DNA of 6,245 bases, from NCBI GenBank assembly GCA_031278855.1, contig JAITJR010000010.1, positions 1 to 6,245 of the forward strand. The letters run 5' to 3'. This document shows, one piece after another, positions 1 through 6,245 of this stretch. The stretch's first letter is position 1; every line of letters begins with the position of its first letter. The DNA is from Mycoplasmataceae bacterium. Its GTDB lineage: Bacteria > Bacillota_I > Bacilli_A > Mycoplasmatales > Mycoplasmoidaceae. The translations under genes and the position numbers were made by a program. The notes under the pieces were generated by a model. That model worked only from the letters and a program-made list of their open reading frames with translations, did not search any database and was not told the DNA's origin.

Positions 1-1206
1 AACAGCACTAATGCTTCCACTGGACAATTGAAAGATTATTTTGCCATTAGCGACCAAGGTGCTTTAAGCCGCAAGAGTGGCAAAGATAGTGATTTTGTCT
101 CAGCCCTTGAAAGTGGTGCCTTAGATGTTGGCGGTAAAATTCCTAATACTTTTAAGATCTCTGATGTTTCCTCCATCGCCAATAGTGCCTTCTATGGCTG
201 TGGGTATTTAAAAAATAGTAGTTCTGCTTCAATTAATACACTCCAATTTATTCTTCCTTCTACTAACACTACTCTCTTCGCCGCCTCTAATGCCTTCCGT
301 GATTGTACGAATTTACGACGCATCGAATTTGACACATCCTCAGCTGATGCAACCGTTTCCATCGCCGCTAATGTCTTCAATGGCTGTGCGAATTTAACTG
401 GGCTTTGGAAGACTTCTAATGATCATCAGCTATATCTCTCCTCCATCGACTCTGATGCCTTCTCTGACTGTGCAAGTTTGTCAATCGACGGGATGAAAGG
501 TATTGTTGTTAGTGAGAGTGGTGTTTTAAAGAAAGTGGAAAATAAAAATACTGATGGTACCACTATTGGCGTTGGTATTTTTAATTCAACCTTAAGCTAT
601 GCCAATTGCATGATAACAGGCGATATGGGTAACAAACTAGACAATTATTTTACCACCACCATCAACGATTATGTTTTCCGTGGCTGTGCGAGTTTAACTT
701 CTCTCGATCTCTCAGGATCGGCCAACTCTTTGACCACCATCGGCTCTGCTGCCTTCAATCGCTGTGCGAAATTAACCACCATCGGTCTTTCCAAACTAAC
801 CGCCCTCACCACCATCGGCTCTAGTGCCTTCTCCGACTGTGCGGCAATAACCACCATCGACCTCTCTCCTCTCACTAATCTCACTTCCATCAACTCTAAT
901 GCCTTCGACGGCTGCACGAGCCTAACCACCCTAAAACTCCCACCCGCCATGTTTGCCACCGACAACCAAGCCTCCATCAACTCTAGTGCCTTCGGTGGGT
1001 GTACGAAGTTAAGTAATATTTATCTCCCAACTAATGCGGCAACACTGCCAAAAACCTGCGACTCCAACGCCTTCACCAACTGCCCAGTGAGTGGCACAAT
1101 TTGATATCATAATGACTCCCAAGCCGATCTCGCCAATAGTTTTAAGAATGCATTTACCGTTTTAAAAGAAGGCGATTGGACAGTGACAAAAATTCCTACC
1201 CCGTAA
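1..1206 (+). CDS. BspA-like leucine-rich-repeat surface protein, 3' part (5' end outside window)
   Basis: The frame is open from base 1 and ends at tandem TAA codons (1204-1209), giving 401 visible residues; the start lies upstream. The TTG at 28 is only an internal Leu codon. The visible part begins with a short lead-in ending in a segment like those before LRR_5 repeats (IPNTFKISDVSSIANSAF), then ten modules each carrying AF-x2-C (or VF-x2-C) followed by a Leu/Ile-rich strand. This is the BspA/Treponema pallidum-type LRR family, usually secreted or surface-anchored proteins for adhesion or host contact; that role is inferred. An in-frame TGA at 1102-1104 is read as Trp, adding 34 residues (about 368-401) with a TGG Trp of their own. 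That tail has no LPXTG motif and no hydrophobic anchor, so any anchor must be N-terminal. Residues about 160-220 form a non-repeat insert. Codons in the repeats are C-rich, unlike the downstream operon. The family call is firm; the ligand is unknown. Confidence 0.85.
184..1083 (+). repeat. Ten degenerate LRR_5-type modules in the surface-protein gene
   Basis: The module core, (S/N/D/A)-(A/V)-F-x2-C, begins at bases 184, 289, 370, 454, 670, 748, 823, 898, 985 and 1066. Period is 25-29 residues for most modules, 35 for the first interval and 72 across the insert between the fourth and fifth. The DNA is also conserved: most copies carry a version of GCCTTC followed by six bases and TGT or TGC, and several are preceded by ACCACCATCGGCTCT-like or TCCATCAACTCTAAT-like sequence. 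The copies at 748, 823 and 898 are evenly spaced by 75-78 bases, which suggests fairly recent tandem duplication. This is coding repetition, not an intergenic array. Confidence 0.85.
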
Positions 1207-1225
1207 TAACGACAATCTTCTTCTT
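1166..1225 (+). terminator. Possible weak hairpin terminator after the LRR gene
   Basis: Bases 1166-1178 (AAGAAGGCGATTG) can pair with 1213-1225 (CAATCTTCTTCTT) to form a 13-pair stem with one C-U mismatch and one G-U pair. The 3' arm is itself U-rich. The loop is long (34 bases), the 5' arm lies inside the coding region, and no clean U-tract follows, so this is a weak candidate. It is the only inverted repeat I found between the LRR gene and carA. Confidence 0.2.
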
Positions 1226-1228
1226 ATC

Positions 1229-1257
1229 TTGTAAATACCAAATTAATAGGATATTAT
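1229..1257 (+). promoter_or_regulatory. Putative sigma-A-type promoter of the carA-carB-pyrB operon
   Basis: A -35-like TTGTAA (1229-1234) is followed after exactly 17 bases by a -10-like TATTAT (1252-1257). An overlapping second TATTAT lies at 1255-1260 with poorer spacing. Transcription would begin near 1264, leaving a leader of only about 23 bases before the carA ATG. This lies in the only intergenic spacer before the operon, which supports it, but AT-rich DNA yields such matches by chance. Confidence 0.5.
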
Positions 1258-1277
1258 TATTTGGAAGATTAATACAC

Positions 1278-1283
1278 GGAGGT
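1278..1283 (+). promoter_or_regulatory. Ribosome binding site of carA
   Basis: GGAGGT sits three bases before the ATG at 1287. It is nearly a full Shine-Dalgarno match and fixes the start. The same frame is open back to 1176, inside the LRR gene, but no comparable site precedes earlier starts, and CarA homologues begin at this Met ([10 protein letters not shown]). Confidence 0.8.
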
Positions 1284-1286
1284 GGC

Positions 1287-2363
1287 ATGGTCGGATACCT
1301 AGTATTGGAAAACGGCTTAATTTTTTCAGGCAAACGAATTGGTTATAAAAAAGATGCCATTTTTGAAGTTGTTTTTAATACGGCGATGTCTGGCTACATG
1401 GAAACTCTTACCGATCCTTCATATGTTGGTCAAGGAGTGGTTTTTACATATCCACTAATTGGTAATTACGGTGTCATGCGTGAAGACACAGAATCAAAAA
1501 AAGTTTGAGTCGAAGGGGTGATTGTCCATGAGTTAGCTGATTACTCATCCAATTTTCGAAAAGAATCTAATTTGAACGATTTTTTGATTGAAAATCAAGT
1601 ACCAGGACTTGAAGGCGTTAATACTAGAGCATTAACTAGAACATTGCGAGATAACGGTGTTATGCGCGGTAAAATTACTTCAAATATTAAAAATATTGCT
1701 AGCATCATCCAAGAAATTAAGTCTTACCAAGCTCCAGATCCTGTTTTGTTAGTCTCTTCTAAAAAACCTGTAACAATCGGGAATGGTAAATATCGAGTGG
1801 CTCTTTATGATTTTGGGGTCAAAGGTAATATTGTCAAATCGCTGTTGGCGAGAAATGCCACAGTAACGCTATTTCCTGCCACTAGTAGTAGTAAAGATAT
1901 ACTATCAATCAAACCAGATGGAATTTTATTATCAAATGGTCCAGGTGACCCAAAAGATAATAAAATTGCCATTCAAACCATCAAGGAACTATACCAAACT
2001 GATATCCCTATTTTGGGTATTTGCTTAGGTCATCAATTGTTGGCTCTAGCTAATGGTATGGATACTAAAAAATTGAAATATGGGCATCGTGGTCCAAACC
2101 ACCCTGTGAAAAACAGTGTAACCCAACGCGTATATATCACTAGTCAGAACCATGGTTATTACATTGACGAAAGCACTATTAATCCTAAAATCGCTAGCGT
2201 TACTTATCGTAATGTTAATGATCGTACCATTGAAGGTTTGAAATACAAAAAAAAGAAAATCGTTACCGTGCAATTTCATCCCGAAGCATGTGCTGGTCCA
2301 CAAGACACTGCTTATCTATTTGATGATTTTTTTAAAATCATCAAGGAGTTTAAACGTGCCTAA
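1287..2363 (+). CDS. carA: Carbamoyl-phosphate synthase small subunit (glutamine amidotransferase), with one UGA=Trp
   Basis: CarA hydrolyses glutamine and passes ammonia to CarB for cytosolic carbamoyl phosphate synthesis. Read with TGA as Trp it has 358 residues, close to the usual 360-380. The N-terminal CPSase_sm domain (about 1-130) carries the family hallmarks [29 protein letters not shown] and [13 protein letters not shown]. The class I glutamine amidotransferase domain (about 170-355) contains [16 protein letters not shown] with nucleophile Cys246, and FHPEA with His331 and Glu333, so the catalytic triad is complete. The in-frame TGA at 1506-1508 (codon 74) lies in [16 protein letters not shown], where homologues continue unbroken; a standard-code annotation would split the gene here. 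There is no TGG codon in the gene, so its only Trp is encoded by TGA. It is first in the operon, and its last eight bases overlap carB, pointing to translational coupling of subunits needed in equal amounts. By eye it is closest to Bacillus PyrAA-type proteins. Confidence 0.95.
2343..2348 (+). promoter_or_regulatory. Ribosome binding site of carB, inside the end of carA
   Basis: AAGGAG lies seven bases before a GTG start at 2356. It decides the carB start: the ATG at 2290 in the same frame would add 22 residues with no counterpart in the family, while the GTG gives the standard N-terminus [17 protein letters not shown]. Confidence 0.8.
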
Positions 2364-5300
2364 AAATCCAGCCATTAAAAAAGTTCTCGTGATTGGTTCT
2401 GGTCCAATTGTCATTGGGCAAGCAGCTGAATTTGATTATGCTGGTACCCAAGCCTGTAGTGAGTTAAAAAAAGAGGGAATTGAAGTAGTACTAGTTAATT
2501 CTAATCCTGCCACCATCATGACTGATAAAAATATGGCTAATCGAATTTACATTGAGCCATTGACGGTTTGTTCGCTAAAAAAAATTATTGCCAAAGAAAA
2601 ACCTGATAGTATCCTACCAAATCTAGGCGGTCAAACTGGTTTAAATTTAGCCATGGAATTACATGAAAGTGGTTTCTTAAAAAAGCATCAAGTGCGATTG
2701 TTAGGTACATCAGCTGCAGGAATTAAAAAAGCCGAAGATCGGCAAGCATTTAAAGACACCATGGCCAAAATCGGTGAACCATGTATTTCGTCGAAAGTCG
2801 TGAGCACTATCAAAGATGCTATTAATTTTGCTAACCAAATTAATTACCCTGTGGTGGTAAGGCCTGCATATACTTTAGGCGGGAGCGGTGGTGGAATTGC
2901 TCATAACGAGAATGAATTAAAACAAATTGTAGAGTCTGGCTTAAGAGCATCGCGGGTGGCACAAGTTTTAATTGAACGTTGCGTATCGGGATGAAAGGAA
3001 ATTGAGTTTGAAGTCATTCGTGATCGGGTGGGCAATGTCATCACAGTTTGTAACATGGAGAACATTGATCCAGTTGGTATCCACACTGGTGATAGCATCG
3101 TTATTGCTCCATGTCAAACTTTAGCCGACAAAGAACTACAAATGTTAAGAACGGCGGCCTTAAAAATTATTAGTGAACTAAAAATTGAAGGTGGCTGTAA
3201 CGTTCAATATGCTTTAAATCCAATTTCGTTTGAGTATGCCGTGATTGAAGTTAATCCACGTGTCAGTCGTTCGTCAGCTTTAGCCTCAAAAGCGACAGGT
3301 TATCCCATCGCACGTGTCGCAACGCGAATTGCGATTGGATATACATTAGATGAAATAATTAACACGGTAACTAACAAAACTTTCGCTAGTTTTGAACCAG
3401 TTTTAGATTACGTTGTGGTAAAAATTCCTAAATGACCATTTGCTAAATTTCTCACAGCTTCACGTATATTAGGTACACAAATGAAAGCCACTGGTGAAGT
3501 AATGGCAATTGGTAGTTCGTTAGAAATGGCATTAATGAAAGCAATTCGTTCTTTGGAAGAAAGCAATATTGACGGATTAAAATCATTTAAATTAGATGCT
3601 TTGTCAAAACAACAAATATTAGCAGAACTACACATTACTAGTAACGAACGATTATGAGTAATAGCCGAAGCGTTAAGACGGCAAATTAGCATTGAACAAA
3701 TTCATCAGATCACGACAATTGATACATTTTTTATTCACAAGATTAAAAGAATTGTGGAATTAGAAAAACAATTGACTACAAAACCTTTGTCGGTTGAATT
3801 ACTAAGCAAAGCCAAAGCATTTGGCTTTACCGATAATTCGATTGCCACCTTAACTAAAAAAACAATCGGTGCCATTCGTAAAAAACGTCTACAACACCAT
3901 ATTGTGGCTCAATTTAAAACCGTGGATACCTGTGCTTGTGAGTTTGACGCAACAAGTGCTTATTATTATTCTAGTTATGAACCTGGGAATGAAGTTAATA
4001 CTAAAAAAGTAAAAACTAAAAAAATATTAATTATTGGTTCTGGTCCAATTCGAATTGGTCAAGGCATTGAATTTGATTATTGTAGCGTGCATTGTGCTTG
4101 GGCTTTAAAAAAACGTGGTTATGAAACCATAATTGTTAATTCCAATCCAGAAACAGTGAGCACTGATTTTGATATCGCTGATAAATTGTACTTTGAACCA
4201 CTAACCAAAGAAGACATCCAAAATATTGTTGATTTAGAAAAACCCGATGGAGCTATCGTTCAATTTGGCGGTCAAACGGCAATTAAGTTAACTAAACACC
4301 TCCGTAATATGGGGGTAAGAATTTATGGCACTTCGGAACATAACATGGACCGAGCCGAAGATCGGCAAGCATTTAACCAAGCTCTACTAGAATGTCGTAT
4401 TCCACAACCTGCAGGAGCAACCATCTTTAGCGTTGATGAAGCCACTAAAATTGCAAACAAATTAGGCTATCCCGTATTAGTTCGTCCATCATATGTATTA
4501 GGTGGTCAAGGCATGGCAATCGCTTATGACGATGCTTCCATCATAAAGTATGTCAATCAGATTAATAAAGTGGAACAAAAACATCCGATCTTGATTGATA
4601 AATACATGATGGGGCGAGAATGCGAAGTTGATGCAATATGTGATGGGCATGATATCTTAATCCCTGGCATCATGGAACACCTTGAACGAGCTGGCATTCA
4701 TTCTGGTGATAGCATTTCCGTTTATCCTGCTCACACCATTTATGCCGAACACATTGAAACTATCTGTCAATATACTAAACGGATTGCTTTAAAATTAGGA
4801 ATTATCGGTATGTTGAACATTCAGTTTATTATTTCTTCCGACCGCGTGTACATCATCGAAGTTAACCCACGATCATCACGAACTGTACCTTACATTAGTA
4901 AGGTAACTAATTTACCAATTATTGACATCGCTGTAAACGTGATTTTTGGCGAAAAATTGAAAAAGATGCCTTATGGTATTGGTCTATACAAAAAAGCGTC
5001 CCACATCGCCGTTAAACTACCGATATTCTCCTTTGAAAAGATTCAGGGTAGCGAAATTTCGTTAGGGCCAGAAATGAAATCAACTGGTGAAGTATTGGGC
5101 ATTGATAAATTATTTAGTGACGCTTTATTAAAAGCTTTTGTGGCTGGAGGCATTAATGTCCCTCAAACAGGTAGTATGTTAGTGACAGTACGCGAAAAAG
5201 ACCGAGCCGAGTTATTACCAATCATCAATCGTTACATTGACATCGGTTTTAAAATTTATGCTACCCCTGGTACAGGTAAGTATTTAGAAGACAACGGTGT

Positions 5301-5565
5301 TAAAACGCAAATTGTACAGAAAGTGTGGGAAGGCGATAATAGCATCATTGATTTAATTAAAACAAATAAGATTAACATGATTATTAATACGCCCACGACG
5401 GTAACCAAGAATTCCAACTCCGATGGATTTCGGATTCGGCGTTTGGCAGTGGAACATCATATCCCTTGTTTCACATCGTTGGATACAGCAAAAGCATTAC
5501 GTCATGCTATTAAAGACGGCAAATCTGAACAAGATTTAATTCCAATTGACATCACTAGCATTTAG
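2356..5565 (+). CDS. carB: Carbamoyl-phosphate synthase large subunit, with three UGA=Trp codons
   Basis: CarB makes carbamoyl phosphate from bicarbonate, CarA-derived ammonia and two ATP. With TGA as Trp it is 1069 residues (E. coli 1073), from a GTG start to TAG. Order: carboxyphosphate ATP-grasp half (about 1-400; [23 protein letters not shown], metal and nucleotide residues Gln284, Glu298, Asn300), oligomerisation region (about 400-545), carbamoyl-phosphate ATP-grasp half (about 550-930; [24 protein letters not shown], Gln823, Glu835, Asn837), and a C-terminal MGS-like allosteric domain (about 935-1069). The allosteric domain keeps ATPGTG with Thr970 and Thr973, matching the E. coli effector-site threonines, and [12 protein letters not shown], so nucleotide feedback is plausible. 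The TGA codons are codon 213 (SG-W-KEIEFEV, Trp in E. coli), 360 (KIPK-W-PFAKF, Trp in Bacillus) and 434 ([13 protein letters not shown]). Two TGG codons also occur. No TAA or TAG interrupts the frame, which argues against decay. Confidence 0.96.
2730..2753 (+). repeat. 24-base exact repeat shared by the two halves of carB (copy 1)
   Basis: Bases 2730-2753 are identical to 4353-4376 and encode the same AEDRQAF stretch at matching places in the two ATP-grasp halves. A second shared stretch of 18 identical bases, encoding IGSGPI, lies at 2392-2409 and 4033-4050. The halves descend from an ancient internal duplication, and the protein motif is conserved in both, but identity at every synonymous site is more than the protein constraint requires. 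Confidence 0.75.
4353..4376 (+). repeat. 24-base exact repeat shared by the two halves of carB (copy 2)
   Basis: This is the partner of 2730-2753, in the carbamoyl-phosphate half of carB. Flanking bases diverge immediately on both sides. Confidence 0.75.
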
Positions 5566-5568
5566 GAG
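5564..5568 (+). promoter_or_regulatory. Ribosome binding site of pyrB, overlapping the carB stop codon
   Basis: AGGAG begins on the second base of the carB TAG stop and ends seven bases before the pyrB ATG at 5576. This selects 5576 over in-frame starts inside carB (such as 5546) and implies that pyrB is translated from the same message as carB. Confidence 0.75.
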
Positions 5569-5575
5569 CACATTA

Positions 5576-6245
5576 ATGGGTAAGAGTTTATTAAATTTAA
5601 AAGAAATCGAACTTGATGAGATTAATACTATTTTGGCTCGAGCACAAGCATATTGTGATGGAGCCGAAAGTGATTACAGTGGTAAAATTATCGCTAATCT
5701 TTTTTTGGAACCATCGACACGTACCCATTACAGTTTTATCACAGCAGCACACAAGTTGCATTGTCAAGTTTTAGATTTTTCGCCAGGAACATCATCATTA
5801 ACTAAAGGCGAAACCTTTTATGACACCGTCAAAACATTCGCTCAATTTAATGTTGCAGCGATAGTAATCCGTAGTGCCCAAAATGCCTGATACCAAGCAT
5901 TACGTAATCTTGATGTGCCGCTAATTAATGCTGGTGATGGTATGTTAGATCATCCCACCCAAACCCTATTAGATTTATTAACCATTCAACAAGAATTTAA
6001 ACAATTTACTGGTTTAACGGTCCTAATCGTCGGGGACATTGCTCATTCACGTGTCGCTCATTCTAACATTATGACAATGCAGCGACTCGGAATGAAAGTA
6101 TTACTATCAGCCCCAAAAGAATTTCAAGACCCGCAATATGAGTACATTGATTTTGAGCAAGGACTAAAACAAGCTGATGTCATTAATATGTTGAGAATTC
6201 AAACCGAACGACTGCCCCAAAAAATGTCTTTGACAATCGAAACAT
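5576..6245 (+). CDS. pyrB: Aspartate carbamoyltransferase catalytic chain, 5' part (cut by window end), one UGA=Trp
   Basis: PyrB condenses carbamoyl phosphate with L-aspartate to N-carbamoyl-aspartate, the committed step of pyrimidine synthesis. The window holds 223 complete codons; the family is about 300-310, so roughly 80 C-terminal residues are missing. Visible active-site elements are the carbamoyl-phosphate loop FLEPSTRT (Ser47, Thr48, Arg49, Thr50), Lys77 in the KGETFYDT loop, Arg99, HPTQ (His126 to Gln129), GDIAHSRVAHSN with Arg159, and LRIQTER with Arg207 for aspartate binding. STRT plus KGET and HPTQ separate it from ornithine carbamoyltransferase. The residue after STRT is His where Bacillus and E. 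coli have Arg, but that position varies in the family. TGA at 5888-5890 (codon 105, NA-W-YQALRN) must be read through to reach HPTQ. The gene follows carB after 10 bases, placing the consumer of carbamoyl phosphate next to its producer. Whether a regulatory pyrI chain follows cannot be seen. Confidence 0.94.

Noticed and set aside
192..980. Open frames on the minus strand within the LRR gene (192-380 and 669-980).
   Set aside because: They lie wholly antisense to the repeat-rich gene, show repetitive low-complexity translations mirroring the modules, and have no supporting ribosome site or family resemblance.
184..1083. CRISPR-like array suggested by regularly spaced similar DNA.
   Set aside because: The repeats are in frame, degenerate and encode LRR modules; there are no identical repeats separated by unique spacers of constant length.
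1176..1286. Extension of carA upstream to a start at 1176.
   Set aside because: It would overlap the LRR gene end and add residues with no counterpart in CarA; the strong GGAGGT just before 1287 marks the true start.
2992..3435. UGA read as glycine (code 25, Gracilibacteria-type) or as selenocysteine.
   Set aside because: The carB TGA positions align with Trp in known homologues, not Gly or Cys, and TGA occurs several times per gene with no sign of a recoding hairpin requirement.
2046..3692. Minus-strand open frames at 2046-2303, 2901-3098 and 3408-3692.
   Set aside because: Each is antisense to conserved carA or carB sequence and encodes nothing recognisable; they are shadows of the real genes.
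1287..6245. carA, carB and pyrB as pseudogenes broken by stop codons.
   Set aside because: All breaks are TGA, never TAA or TAG. There are no frameshifts, the frame resumes in register with homologues each time, and catalytic residues are kept.
5576..6245. Ornithine carbamoyltransferase (argF/arcB) instead of aspartate carbamoyltransferase.
   Set aside because: The KGETFYDT and HPTQTLLDL segments, together with LRIQTER, match PyrB. OTCases carry a different ornithine-binding pattern, and the carAB context also favours pyrB.

Overview
The window suggests a bacterium of the UGA=Trp (genetic code 4) Mollicutes, i.e. a mycoplasma-like or spiroplasma-like lineage. Six in-frame TGA codons interrupt otherwise intact genes. 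The three in carB and the one in carA fall at tryptophan or aromatic positions of well-known enzymes, and every gene whose end is visible stops at TAA or TAG. The carAB proteins most resemble Bacillus-type homologues by eye, which fits a Firmicutes-derived mollicute. The species cannot be named from this window.

Layout, all on the + strand: (1) 1-1206, the 3' part of a large surface-type BspA-like leucine-rich-repeat protein with ten AF-x2-C repeat modules, starting outside the window. (2) 1207-1286, an 80-base spacer with a good sigma-A-like promoter and a strong ribosome binding site. (3) 1287-2363 carA, 2356-5565 carB and 5576-6245 pyrB (cut by the window end), a tightly packed operon with an 8-base carA/carB overlap and a 10-base carB/pyrB gap. 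No RNA gene, insertion sequence, CRISPR array or credible minus-strand gene was seen.

CarA takes ammonia from glutamine and channels it to CarB. CarB uses bicarbonate and two ATP to make carbamoyl phosphate. PyrB joins carbamoyl phosphate to aspartate, the committed step of de novo pyrimidine synthesis. The catalytic residues of all three are present once TGA is read as Trp, so the enzymes look functional.

The point of most interest is the combination: a UGA=Trp mollicute that appears to keep the entry to de novo pyrimidine synthesis, which most described mycoplasmas have lost in favour of salvage. The operon has a leader too short for a PyrR attenuator and sits beside a repeat-rich surface protein with different base composition. 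I see no clearly novel defence or mobile system here.
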